Assembly: GCA_963826695.1 (NCBI GenBank)
Contig: CAWGXZ010000003.1
Span: forward strand, 310,001 to 374,000
DNA length: 64,000 nucleotides
Direction: 5' to 3'
From: CAWGXZ01 sp963826695
GTDB taxonomy: Bacteria; Pseudomonadota; Gammaproteobacteria; Burkholderiales; Burkholderiaceae_C
Position 1 is the first letter of the stretch. Each line of letters begins with the position of its first letter. The notes under the pieces are model-generated. The model saw only the letters and a list, made by a program, of their open reading frames with translations. It made no database searches and was not told the DNA's origin. Positions 36,235 through 45,891 of this stretch are shown here, piece by piece. The position numbers and the translations under genes were made by a program.

Positions 36235-37081
36235 GGCTCTGCTGCGCGGTTCGCTGGGTGGGGTCCGCTACGACCTCCATGAGCTCGAAGGGCGACAGCA
36301 CTCCGGCGAGGTGGTCGGGGTGCGTTTTGTCGATGACCAGCCACAGGGTGGGTCCCTTCTGAACCTTCGTCTGCTCCAGCACCTCGGCGATCGTCGTGTC
36401 TTCCTGTAGCAGATCCGCCTCACGCAATCTGACCAACCGCATGCCAGCCGCCTTCGCATCCTGAATCGGCTGGGCGAGACGATTCTTCCTGCTGTCCCCG
36501 TTCAGGAACTTGGCCAGGCCGATCTCCGACACAAGCCACCACGATCTGCCGATGCGCACGGGCAGGAAGGAAAACGAGTGCATCAACATGAGTTGCCGGG
36601 CCTGGGCGACCGGTTGCCAGGGCTGTACGGTCATGGGTGACTTCACCATCACGTCCTTGACCTTCCTCTCGACGTTCGTCATCAGTGCCTCCTCCAGTCC
36701 GATGCATAGCTCGATGGCGGCTTCGGTTGCGTGGCGCGCGTAGGCGCCGATATGCATTGCGTCGTTGCGGGCCGTCTGGACCGTTTTGCAGAGCGCCTCG
36801 AACGACTTGAATGTCGAAGGGAAGCGTTCGGGCAGGTCAGTCAGCACCGGCGAGTTCGCCGCGCAGACGGCAAGCTTGGGCTTGTACTGCTCAAGTGCCG
36901 CCTGTTTGCCGTGCAGGCGAAGGCCCAGAGCTTCAAGTGCGAAGCAGATGGCTCCAAAGCCTTCGGCATCGGCCAGGGCGGCGTAGCGCGCCTCACGGAA
37001 GCAGTCGCGGTAGTAGACGCGCTCTCTGGGATTGAGGTCCTTCGACGAGGAACCCGGTCGGGGCGCTGGACTGGGAGGCAT
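36164..37081 (-). CDS. HEPN-like N domain plus paired CBS domains
   Basis: This 305-residue soluble protein has a helical N-terminal domain (residues 15-135) containing ARNDAMHIG. Arg105 and His110 form an Rx4H pattern like the RNase motif of HEPN proteins. Two CBS motifs follow (about 141-195, VKDVMVKSPMTVQPW; about 222-270, LLQEDTTIAEVLEQ, then LAGVLSPFELME). CBS pairs usually sense adenine nucleotides. The Arg-rich last ~30 residues are read antisense to the end of the MazG-PIN gene. ATG 37081 is preferred because the longer upstream frame is low-complexity. The HEPN assignment rests on the motif and helical character only. Confidence 0.65.
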   Translation of the reverse strand: MPPSPAPRPGSSSKDLNPRERVYYRDCFREARYAALADAEGFGAICFALEALGLRLHGKQAALEQYKPKLAVCAANSPVLTDLPERFPSTFKSFEALCKTVQTARNDAMHIGAYARHATEAAIELCIGLEEALMTNVERKVKDVMVKSPMTVQPWQPVAQARQLMLMHSFSFLPVRIGRSWWLVSEIGLAKFLNGDSRKNRLAQPIQDAKAAGMRLVRLREADLLQEDTTIAEVLEQTKVQKGPTLWLVIDKTHPDHLAGVLSPFELMEVVADPTQRTAQQSPMTRRLRPPQRTRTTGTRRRSRR

Positions 37082-37874
37082 GCAGTGGCCTGGTTGGCTC
37101 GGCGAGAGAGGATGGTAGTTCTCCTGGGTGGGCTGGCTGTGGCAGCCGTGGCGGCATCTGTTGCCGAGGTGTCGATCGGGATGTTCTTCCCGGGCGTGTC
37201 CCCCGCTGCGCGAGGCCGGGCTGTTGCGCTGCGCGTCGAGCCGCTGGCAAAGGCCCATCGTCTCGCCCCTGTCGGGCTGTCATCCCTCACGCGTTCACGG
37301 TCAGGCCGGCGATGCCGGCTGAGACACGCGGCGGCCCTTTTTCCGTGCCCGGGGATCGCGGTCTTCTTCGTCCGTCATGCTACGCATGACCGACGCCCGC
37401 TTAGCGATCGGGCCGGCTTGCAGGTCGCTGCGCTGCGCTCGGTGCTCGCGCGTCCCGAACGCTACCCCGGGCACCCGCCAAGCCCGGAGCCGGGCCGCTG
37501 AATACCAAGTGAGGTGAAGTGTTCGCAGCGGCTCGTCCGCTGCGGCTCAGGTCATTCGGTCGGCTGCGCTGCAACCGCGGCGCCAGGAGAGCTGGCACAT
37601 CGGCCGCGACGCTGCGCAGCCCGGGGGGAGGGGGCTTCAAGCGGTGGGCCGGGAAACCGGCTCACTGCTTCGGCTGCAAAGGTTCACCGCTTCGGCTGCG
37701 TGGAACCCCACCCATCCCCTGGCCCCCTCTCGCGAGGAAAGGGTACTAACAGCCACGCCCACCCCCGCCGCCGTCGCGGGGCGGAGCGAAGCGTCCGAGC
37801 AGAAGGGTCAGTTTTGAGGGATACCAAGGGCGGTTCCCGACTGGTTCTTAGAGCAGGGGATTTCGATCAGGTCG
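37082..37874. other. Gene-poor stretch in the island
   Basis: No convincing gene is seen in about 790 bases. The sequence is GC-rich with several inverted repeats (for example GGCCGGGAAACCGGCTC near 37650). GCTTCGGCTGC occurs twice about 20 bases apart (near 37667 and 37690). It should contain the promoter of the CBS gene and whatever drives ssb. It may be the remnant of deleted element genes. Confidence 0.5.
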
Positions 37875-38312
37875 TTGGTACGAGTGGAGCAACGCAATGC
37901 GCACCTGGCCGGTGCTGTCCGGCTGGAGTTCGTCAACGGTCGCGAGGGCAAGGTTGCCAAGGCGACGCTGACGGCGATTTTCGACAATATCCGGCGTGGC
38001 AGCGGCGACGAGCGTGAGGCAACGGCCATCCAGTGGATGCTGTGGGGCAAGCAGGCCGAGAACGCCGCCGATTACCTGGGCAAGGGCAGCCATGTGAACG
38101 TGGTGGGCCGAGTTCGCAACAACGACTACCGGGATGCGAGCGGAGCAGAAGTGTTCGCGCTGGCCTTTACCTGCGAGGAGATCGACTGTCTCGACGGCAA
38201 GGACGAGCCGGCGATGCGGCGTGCGCGGCTGGAGGAGGGTGCAGCCCACCACGACGGGAATCCCGCGGCGGCCGGCCGCACGGAGGAAGCAGGCGGGCGG
38301 CTAAGACTGTGA
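37875..38312 (+). CDS. ssb: Single-stranded DNA-binding protein of ICE/plasmid type
   Basis: This ~145-residue protein has an SSB OB-fold: VRVEQRNAHLAGAVRLEFVN, ATLTAIFDNIRRGSG, TAIQWMLWGKQAENAADYL, then GSHVNVVGRVRNNDY. It differs from housekeeping SSB by its N terminus and by lacking the acidic DDDIPF-like tail. Such SSBs are carried by integrative conjugative elements. The start is uncertain; TTG 37875 is the first usable codon and the true start may have been lost. It is the last gene before the right island edge. Confidence 0.75.
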   Translation: MVRVEQRNAHLAGAVRLEFVNGREGKVAKATLTAIFDNIRRGSGDEREATAIQWMLWGKQAENAADYLGKGSHVNVVGRVRNNDYRDASGAEVFALAFTCEEIDCLDGKDEPAMRRARLEEGAAHHDGNPAAAGRTEEAGGRLRL

Positions 38313-38467
38313 AGGGCAGGACGGTGGGTCCGCCAAGTTTGTGCAAGCGGTGCTTGCACGTTTGCGACGAGCACCATCAGCTGGCGGTGCAGGACAGGCT
38401 GCCCGACTTTGGGACGCATGACAGAGGGTTGACTGGACTCGACGGATCGTTCAGGACCCTTTAAAAG

Positions 38468-38488
38468 CTACTCCAAGTTTTGCACCTG
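38468..38488. repeat. Right copy of the yicC 3'-end repeat (att-like)
   Basis: These are the final codons of the complete yicC gene. They are AT-richer (CAA, TTG, GAG) than the left copy but encode the same QVQNLE and stop. This fits a segment supplied by the incoming element that rebuilt the gene's 3' end. Confidence 0.7.
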
Positions 38489-39412
38489 CTCGCGCAGCTG
38501 CTCGATCGAGACCTTCATCTCGACCGAGATCGTCGTGAGTTCGACCGACGCGGCCTTCGACGCCAGCGTATTGGCCTCGCGAAGCAGCTCCTGCACCAGA
38601 AAATCGAGCCGCTTGCCGACTTCGCCACCCGCCTCGAGCAGGCGGTCGATCTCGTCGAGATGCGAGCGAAGCCGGGCCAGTTCCTCGGCCACGTCGATGC
38701 GGATCGCGTAGGCGGCGGCCTCGTTGAGCGCACGCTCCTGCGTGGCCTCCGCGCTGATGCTGCGCGCGCCGCCGCTGGTCTCGAGCGCCTGCTGCCAGCG
38801 CTCGCGGAACTTCTGTTGCTGGCGCTCGATGACCGCCGGTATCAGCGGCTCGCATTGCGCAGCAAGTTCGCGCAGGCGGGCAATACCTTCGGCCAGCACC
38901 TGCGCCAGCCGCGCGCCTTCGCGGGCTCGCGCGGCCTTCAGCCCGGCGATGGCGCTTCGCGCCGCTTTCAGCACGTCCTCGTCGAGCGGCCGCTGGGCGT
39001 GACCGCCCTTGCACCACTGCATGACTTCGTGGACCGAAAGCTCCTTGGCGCCCGGCAGCCAGCCGCGCACCGCCGCCTGCAGGCTCGCCAGCCGGTTGAG
39101 CTGCTCGGCCTGCGGCTGCGGCCAGGCCGCATCGGCGTGCGACGCGCTGGCAATTCGCAACTCGATCTTGCCGCGGCGGAAGGCGCCCGCGAGCAACTCG
39201 CGAAGTGCCGGCTCGAGCGCGCGCATCTCGTCCGGCAGGCGGAATGCAAGGTCGAGAAAGCGGCTGTTCACCGAGCGCAGCTCGAGGGTGACGGCAGGCG
39301 CTTCCGATGCCGTCGCCGGGCCACCGATCAACGCCTCGCCAGACGCCCCGCCGCCCGGCCGCAGGGCGCTGGAAACGGCATTGGCGTACCCGGTCATGCT
39401 GTAGACTGGCAT
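38468..39412 (-). CDS. yicC: YicC-family endoribonuclease
   Basis: This 314-residue YicC/YloC protein begins MPVYSMTGYA, the family N terminus, which fixes the start at 39412. Other landmarks are LELRSVNSRFLDLAFRLP, KIELRI and the C-terminal DUF1732 region LRSHLDEIDRLLEAGGEVGKRLDFLVQEL. In E. coli YicC is a ribonuclease that degrades the small RNA RyhB. The product ends with the conserved QVQNLE although the gene abuts the island, so the coding sequence has been preserved. In relatives gmk would follow within a few bases; here it is 20.4 kb away. Confidence 0.95.
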   Translation of the reverse strand: MPVYSMTGYANAVSSALRPGGGASGEALIGGPATASEAPAVTLELRSVNSRFLDLAFRLPDEMRALEPALRELLAGAFRRGKIELRIASASHADAAWPQPQAEQLNRLASLQAAVRGWLPGAKELSVHEVMQWCKGGHAQRPLDEDVLKAARSAIAGLKAARAREGARLAQVLAEGIARLRELAAQCEPLIPAVIERQQQKFRERWQQALETSGGARSISAEATQERALNEAAAYAIRIDVAEELARLRSHLDEIDRLLEAGGEVGKRLDFLVQELLREANTLASKAASVELTTISVEMKVSIEQLREQVQNLE

Positions 39413-39450
39413 GCTAGTTTCCACGCGGTTCACGCGGCCAAATCGCGATT

Positions 39451-40419
39451 ATGTCAAAGCCGAAACCCGCTCCTTTGCCGGCCGGCACGATGGTCGGCGG
39501 CTACCGGATCATCAAGAAGCTGGCAGCGGGTGGCTTCGGAGTCGTGTACGTCGCCGAGGATGCCGAGCAGCGGCTCGTCGCGATCAAGGAATACATCCCC
39601 TCGTCGCTTGCCGAGCGCGGCACCGGCGAGCTGACGCCCCGCGTCGCTCCGGACAAGCAGCCGCTTTACCGGCTCGGCCTGAAGAGTTTTTTCGAGGAAG
39701 GTCGCTCGCTCGCCCAGATTGCGCATCCCAGCGTCGTCAGCGTGCTCAACTTCTTTCGCGAGAACGAAACCGTCTACATGGTGATGAACTACCTGCAGGG
39801 CGACACGCTGCAGGACTTCATCATCACCGCCCGCGACCTGAAGCGTGACAAGGTTTTCCGCGAGTCGACGATCCGCTCGCTGTTCGACGAGATCCTGCGC
39901 GGCCTGCGCATCGTGCACCAGCACAAGATGCTGCATCTCGACATCAAGCCGGCCAACATCTTCATCACCAACGAGAACAAGGCGGTGTTGCTCGATTTCG
40001 GCGCGGCGCGCGAGGTGCTGAGCAAGGAAGGCGACTTCATCCGGCCGATGTACACGCCTGGCTTCGCGGCGCCCGAGATGTACAAGCGCGACGGCTCGCT
40101 CGGACCCTGGACCGATATCTATGCCATCGGCGCCTGCATCTATGCGTGCATGCAGGGCTACCCGCCGAACGACGCGCCGCAGCGCATCGAGAAGGACCGG
40201 CTGGCGCTGAGCCTTTCTCGCCTGCGCAACGTCTACTCCGACAACCTCATCCATGTCGCCGAATGGTGCATGGCGATCGATCCGCTCGAGCGGCCGCAGA
40301 GCGTCTTCGGCCTGCAGAAGGAACTCGCCCGCGAGATCGAGCGGCGCTACACCAAGCTGAGCATCAGCGAGCGGCTGAAGATGCAGATGGAAAACATGGG
40401 CAGCGGTGCGAAGGCCTGA
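39451..40419 (+). CDS. Serine/threonine protein kinase (Hanks type)
   Basis: This 322-residue cytoplasmic kinase has all main motifs: the glycine loop LAAGGFGVVY, lysine in VAIKEYIP (residue 46), catalytic HLDIKPANIF, DFGAAREV, and activation-segment TPGFAAPEMY. No transmembrane or sensor domain follows. The gene is divergent from yicC and is followed 9 bases later by a PP2C phosphatase gene, forming a kinase-phosphatase pair. In related genomes the same pair precedes rph, as here. Targets are unknown. Confidence 0.93.
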   Translation: MSKPKPAPLPAGTMVGGYRIIKKLAAGGFGVVYVAEDAEQRLVAIKEYIPSSLAERGTGELTPRVAPDKQPLYRLGLKSFFEEGRSLAQIAHPSVVSVLNFFRENETVYMVMNYLQGDTLQDFIITARDLKRDKVFRESTIRSLFDEILRGLRIVHQHKMLHLDIKPANIFITNENKAVLLDFGAAREVLSKEGDFIRPMYTPGFAAPEMYKRDGSLGPWTDIYAIGACIYACMQGYPPNDAPQRIEKDRLALSLSRLRNVYSDNLIHVAEWCMAIDPLERPQSVFGLQKELAREIERRYTKLSISERLKMQMENMGSGAKA

Positions 40420-40428
40420 CCGGGCGCC

Positions 40429-41376
40429 ATGGCGCACCGGACGGCGCCGCTAGCGATGCGCTTTTCCGTGTTCCAGCTCAGCCGTCAGGGCGGGCGCGAG
40501 AAGAACGAAGACCGCATGGGCTACTGCTACACGCGGCAGGCCGGCCTGTTTGCCGTCGCCGACGGCATGGGCGGTCACCCCGAAGGCGAAGTGGCATCGC
40601 AACTGGCATTGCAGGTGCTGTCGAACCAGTTCCAGCGTGAATGCGTCACGTCGCTCGACCATCCGCTCGACTTCCTGCAGCGTGCGATCGGCGTGGCGCA
40701 TCGCCAGCTGCTTGCCTATGCACGGCAGCGCCGCATGGCCGATTCGCCACGCACGACGCTGGTCGCCTGCATCCTGCAGCAGGGCACCGCGTGGTGGGCG
40801 CATTGCGGCGATTCGCGCCTGTATCTGCTGCGCGGCAGCGATCTCGTCACACGCACCCGCGACCATTCGTATGCCGAATTGCGCGCCGCGCTGCAGGCGC
40901 CACCCAATGCACGCGCTGCCAACCGCAACGTGTTGTTCACCTGTCTGGGCAGCCCGGTCGATCCGGTGGTTGACGGCGTCGGTCCCCTGGCGCTGAAAAC
41001 CGGCGACCGGCTGCTGCTCTGCTCCGACGGCCTCTGGGACAACATCAGCGATGTCGACATTGCCCGGCAGATGTGTGCCGACAGCATCGACCGCACGGTT
41101 CCGCGGCTGGTCGAGCAGGCGCTGCTGGCGGGTGGCGCCCGCTGCGACAACGTGACCGCGCTGGCGGTCGAATGGGAGTCGAGCGAGTCGCCGGTGGCGT
41201 CCGCAGGGGATGTGCCTCCGGAGGCCGAGCCGGACTTCCCGTCGACCTTGCAGTGGGGTGCCGACGACACCGCCATGGCGGCCACGGCGCCGGCAGGCTT
41301 CGACGATGCCGAGCTGGATCGCTCGATCGATCAGCTCAACCGCACCCTGCGGGACAAGAAGAAGTTCCCTCCCTAA
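40429..41376 (+). CDS. PP2C-type protein phosphatase
   Basis: This 315-residue PPM phosphatase has the metal motifs KNEDRMGY, VADGMGGHPEG, CGDSRLYL and CSDGLWDNISD, and a C-terminal extension of about 75 residues without known domain. It should reverse the action of the neighbouring kinase. ATG 40429 adds nine residues before MRFSVFQLSR; ATG 40456 is an alternative. Confidence 0.92.
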   Translation: MAHRTAPLAMRFSVFQLSRQGGREKNEDRMGYCYTRQAGLFAVADGMGGHPEGEVASQLALQVLSNQFQRECVTSLDHPLDFLQRAIGVAHRQLLAYARQRRMADSPRTTLVACILQQGTAWWAHCGDSRLYLLRGSDLVTRTRDHSYAELRAALQAPPNARAANRNVLFTCLGSPVDPVVDGVGPLALKTGDRLLLCSDGLWDNISDVDIARQMCADSIDRTVPRLVEQALLAGGARCDNVTALAVEWESSESPVASAGDVPPEAEPDFPSTLQWGADDTAMAATAPAGFDDAELDRSIDQLNRTLRDKKKFPP

Positions 41377-41390
41377 CTGCGAAAGACCCG

Positions 41391-42134
41391 ATGACTTTCA
41401 ACCGCCACAACGATCGCGCGGCCGATGCACTGCGCCCGGTCACGATCCAACGCAACTACACCCGCCATGCCGAAGGATCGGTGCTGATTTCCTTCGGCGA
41501 TACGCGCGTGCTTTGCACTGCGTCGGTCGAGGACAAGGTGCCGCCGCACAAGCGAGGCAGCGGCGAGGGCTGGGTGACGGCCGAATACGGCATGCTGCCG
41601 CGGGCGACGCACACCCGCTCGGACCGCGAGGCCGCACGCGGCAAGCAGAGCGGCCGCACGCAGGAAATCCAGCGGCTGATCGGCCGCTCGCTGCGCTGCG
41701 TTTTCGACCTGACAAAGCTCGGTGAGCGCACCATCTCGCTCGACTGCGACGTGATCCAGGCCGACGGCGGCACCCGCACGGCGGCGATCACCGGGGCCTA
41801 TGTGGCGGCGAAGGACGCCGTCAACGGCCTGCTGGTCGCTGGAAAGCTGACCGCCTCGCCGATCCGCCAGGCCGTGGCTGCCGTATCGGTCGGCATCGTC
41901 GACGGCGTGCCGTTGCTCGACCTCGACTATGCCGAGGACGCCGCCTGCGACACCGACATGAACCTGGTGATGACCGCGAGTGGCGGCTTCGTCGAGGTGC
42001 AGGGAACCGCCGAGGGCGCGGCTTTCAGCTGGGCGGAGATGAGTCGGCTGCTCGAGCTCGGCGAAGCCGGCATCCGCCAGCTGCTCGCCGCGCAGGCCGC
42101 CGCGCTGGCCGGTGTCGGCGCCGCGCCGCGATGA
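41391..42134 (+). CDS. rph: Ribonuclease PH
   Basis: This 247-residue phosphorolytic exoribonuclease trims tRNA 3' ends. Markers are EGSVLISFGDTRVLCTASV, the Arg-rich GRTQEIQRLIGRSLR, and ADGGTRTAAITGAYVA. The length is normal. ATG 41391 follows the phosphatase gene by 14 bases. The stop overlaps the rdgB start (ATGA). Confidence 0.96.
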   Translation: MTFNRHNDRAADALRPVTIQRNYTRHAEGSVLISFGDTRVLCTASVEDKVPPHKRGSGEGWVTAEYGMLPRATHTRSDREAARGKQSGRTQEIQRLIGRSLRCVFDLTKLGERTISLDCDVIQADGGTRTAAITGAYVAAKDAVNGLLVAGKLTASPIRQAVAAVSVGIVDGVPLLDLDYAEDAACDTDMNLVMTASGGFVEVQGTAEGAAFSWAEMSRLLELGEAGIRQLLAAQAAALAGVGAAPR

Positions 42135-42725
42135 GGCTGGTCCTCGCATCGAACAATGCCCACAAGCTGGTCGAGATGCAGGCGCTGTTCGGCGCCCTGC
42201 CGGTCGAGCTGATCGGGCAGGCGAGCCTCGGCATCGGCGAGGCCGACGAGCCGTTCGCCACCTTCGTCGAGAACGCGCTGGCCAAGGCGCGGCACGCCGC
42301 CGCGCAGGCGGACGCTGCGGCAATTGCCGACGACTCGGGCCTGTGCGTGGCCGCGCTCGGCGGCGCGCCGGGCGTGCGCTCGGCGCGTTTTGCGGTGCTT
42401 GCCGGCCGGCCGGCGGGTGATGCCGAGAACAACCGCCATCTGCTCGATCAGATGGCGGGCATCGCCGACCGGCGCGCGCGTTTCGTCAGCGTGCTGGTCG
42501 CGATGCGTTCGGCCGGCGACCCGGAGCCGCTGATCGCCGTCGGCGAATGGGCGGGCGTTCTGCTCGAGGCCCCGCGCGGAACGGGCGGCTTCGGCTACGA
42601 CCCGCTGCTCCAGGTGCCGGCGCTCGGCTGCTCGGTCGGCGAGCTCGACGCCGCCACCAAGAACATGCACAGCCACCGCGCGGTCGCGGCGCGGCGGATG
42701 CTCGCTCTGATGCAGGCGCACTGGT

Positions 42726-42733
<8 letters not shown>
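42131..42733 (+). CDS. rdgB: dITP/XTP pyrophosphatase
   Basis: This 200-residue HAM1/RdgB protein hydrolyses non-canonical purine triphosphates. Typical segments are LVLASNNAHKLVEM, TFVENALAKARHAA, ADDSGLCV near residue 68 and GFGYDPLL. It overlaps rph by four bases and hemW by eight, so the rph-rdgB-hemW order is coupled. Confidence 0.95.
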
Positions 42734-44012
<1,279 letters not shown>

Positions 44013-44051
44013 CGGGGCCTGCAGTGCCTTCCGCGCAGGCTTGCAGGCGAC

Positions 44052-44708
44052 TCAGCCGGGCATCGCCGGCTGCGGGCTGAGCAGCACGATCAGCGCGCCG
44101 TGCCCGCCGTCTGCGGCGCGGGCATGGGTGAAGGCAAGCACCTCCTTCTTCTGCACCAGCCAGGTCTTGACCTTGGCCTTGAGAACCGGCTCGCGGCCCG
44201 GCGAGCCGATGCCCTTGCCGTGCACGATGCGAACGCAGCGCAATCCCTGCTTGACGGCGTCGCGGATCAGGGTTGCCACGGCCTCGCGCGCGGCCTCGCG
44301 GCGCAGGCCGTGCAGATCGAGCTCGGCCTGGATCACCCAGACACCCCGGCGAAGCTTGCGCACCACCGCCGGTGAAATGCCGCGCCGACGAAACGACAAC
44401 CCTTCATCGGTCTCGAGCAGGCTTTCAACGTCGAAATCGTCCGAAATCGCTTCGCGAACGACCTGGGCCTCGTCCTTCAGCCTTTGCATCGGCACGGCCG
44501 GCGGGCGCGGCCGTGCCAGCGGCGGCGGCGCCTCGTGACGCAGCGGGATCACGGTGCCGACGCTCGACGCGAACAGCTGGCGTTCAACAGCTTCGCAGGC
44601 GGCGCGTTCGCGCGCGCGGCTGGCTTCTTCGGCAGCGGCGGCCGCGGCGTCGGCGAGTGCCTGACGCAGCGTGCCGAGCTCGTCGAGCCGGTGCAGCTTG
44701 CTCCTCAC
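44052..44708 (-). CDS. Smr-domain endonuclease family protein
   Basis: This 218-residue protein has a helical N-terminal half and a C-terminal Smr domain: LDLHGLRREAAREAVATLI, VRIVHGKGIGSPGREPVLK and a final HGALIVLL. The LDxH and HGxG motifs match SmrA/YdaL-type nucleases, related to the MutS2 C terminus. GTG 44708 overlaps the radC stop, so the two are cotranscribed. Confidence 0.9.
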   Translation of the reverse strand: MRSKLHRLDELGTLRQALADAAAAAAEEASRARERAACEAVERQLFASSVGTVIPLRHEAPPPLARPRPPAVPMQRLKDEAQVVREAISDDFDVESLLETDEGLSFRRRGISPAVVRKLRRGVWVIQAELDLHGLRREAAREAVATLIRDAVKQGLRCVRIVHGKGIGSPGREPVLKAKVKTWLVQKKEVLAFTHARAADGGHGALIVLLSPQPAMPG

Positions 44709-45378
44709 AGCAAGCCCCGCTCGGCAAACGAGACGACCTGCGTGCGAGCGACCACCAGATGGTCGAGCACGCGAACGTCGACGAGCTGCAGCGCGCTGCG
44801 CAGCGTCTGCGTCAGGAATTCATCGGCGCGCGACGGCTCGGCAACGCCCGAGGGATGGTTGTGCGCCAGGATGACGGCGCAGGCGTTCAGCGCCAATGCG
44901 CGCTTGACGACCTCGCGCGGATAGACGCTGGTCTGTGTCAGCGTGCCGCGGAACATCTCCTCGCAGACCAGCAGGCGGTGCTGGCTGTCGAGGAACAGCA
45001 CCGCGAACACCTCGTGGTCGCGAGTGCCCAGCCGCAGCCGCAGATAGTCCTTTACCTGCTCGGGCGAGCCGAAGGCACTGCGTTCCTCGAGCTGCTGCGC
45101 CAGCGAGCGCCGCGCGAGCTCGATGACGGCGGCGACCTCGGCGCGCTTGGCAGGCCCCAGGCCCTTGACCTGCTTCAGCGCCTCGGCGTCGGCGTGCAGC
45201 AGGCCGCAAATGCCGCCGAAGCGCTCCAGCATCTGCTCGGCCAGCTGCAGCACCGAGGTGCCCTTGAAGCCGGTGCGCAGCAGCAGCGCCAACAGCTCGG
45301 CGTCGGCCAGCGAGGCCGCACCGAGCGAAAGCAGCTTCTCGCGCGGGCGGGTGCTGGGGGGAGGTCTTTGAAGGCCAT
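44705..45378 (-). CDS. radC: RadC/DUF2466 JAMM protein, with an apparent frameshift in a G6 tract
   Basis: The body (ALLLRTGFKGTSVLQLAEQML, RGTLTQTSVYPREVVKRAL, AHNHPSGVAEPSRADEFLT) is a complete RadC with helix-hairpin-helix and JAMM parts. Its N terminus (MAFKDLPP from ATG 45378) lies in another frame. Adding one base to the run of six at 45356-45361 restores STRPREKLLSLGAASLADAELLA, the canonical RadC start, giving about 224 residues. As written the gene would have to begin near 45292. A homopolymer miscall is the simplest explanation. Confidence 0.88.
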
Positions 45379-45447
45379 GGCCTTGTCGGGCGGCGGTTGA
45401 ACGCCGCCAACTAAAATCGACGCCAGTCTAGCGAAGAGGAACCGCGC

Positions 45448-45891
45448 TTGAATTCAATCCACGCCGGGTCCTTCCTGACCCTGCACTACCGGCTTGCCGG
45501 ACCCGACGGCCGCGATGTCGTCAACACCTTCGCCGTCCAGCCGGCCACGCTGTCGCTCGGCACCGGTGAATTGGCCCCGGCCATGGAGCAGCGACTGCTC
45601 GGGCTCGAGGAGGGCGCGCGCGAGTCGTTCGAGCTGGCAGCGGGCGAAGCCTTCGGCGAGCGCAATCCGCAGCTGCTGCAGCGGGTCAAGCGCAGCCTGC
45701 TGGCGGAGTGGGGCGACCCGGCCGAGCACTACAGCGTCGGCGATGTGGTCCAGTTCCCGACGCCAGGGGGCGAGGGCGCCTATGCCGGCGTGGTGCGTGA
45801 AGTCGGCGGTGACTGGCTGCTGTTCGACTTCAACCATCCGCTGGCAGGCAAGCCGGTGACCTTCGAAGTCCACGTCATCGGGGTGCTGTGA
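45448..45891 (+). CDS. SlpA-type FKBP peptidyl-prolyl isomerase
   Basis: This 147-residue FKBP-type isomerase of the SlpA/SlyD group has an FKBP core with SLGTGELAPAMEQRLLGLEEG and an inserted IF domain (QVKR-like QRVKRSLL, YSVGDVVQFPTPGGEG), returning at FDFNHPLAGKPVTFEVHV. The start is TTG 45448 with GAAGAGGA eight bases upstream. It overlaps ispH in TGATG; slpA-ispH is a common pair in proteobacteria. Confidence 0.92.
   Translation: MNSIHAGSFLTLHYRLAGPDGRDVVNTFAVQPATLSLGTGELAPAMEQRLLGLEEGARESFELAAGEAFGERNPQLLQRVKRSLLAEWGDPAEHYSVGDVVQFPTPGGEGAYAGVVREVGGDWLLFDFNHPLAGKPVTFEVHVIGVL

Larger units (their letters stand above)
18075..38488. mobile_element. Genomic island inserted between gmk and yicC
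   Basis: About 20.4 kb of non-core genes separate gmk from yicC, which are adjacent in many betaproteobacteria. Both edges carry the conserved last codons of yicC. The content is accessory: a stress/low-oxygen cluster with FNR-type sites, a toxin-antitoxin module, several truncated genes, an ICE-type SSB and a RadC fragment. No integrase, relaxase or conjugation gene was found. The element therefore looks like a decayed integrative element, or one mobilised in trans. That it entered by site-specific recombination is an inference from the end repeats. Confidence 0.75.

Noticed and set aside
18096..38460. Integrase or transposase gene inside the island
   Set aside because: Searched by eye in all frames for recombinase or transposase motifs; none was convincing.
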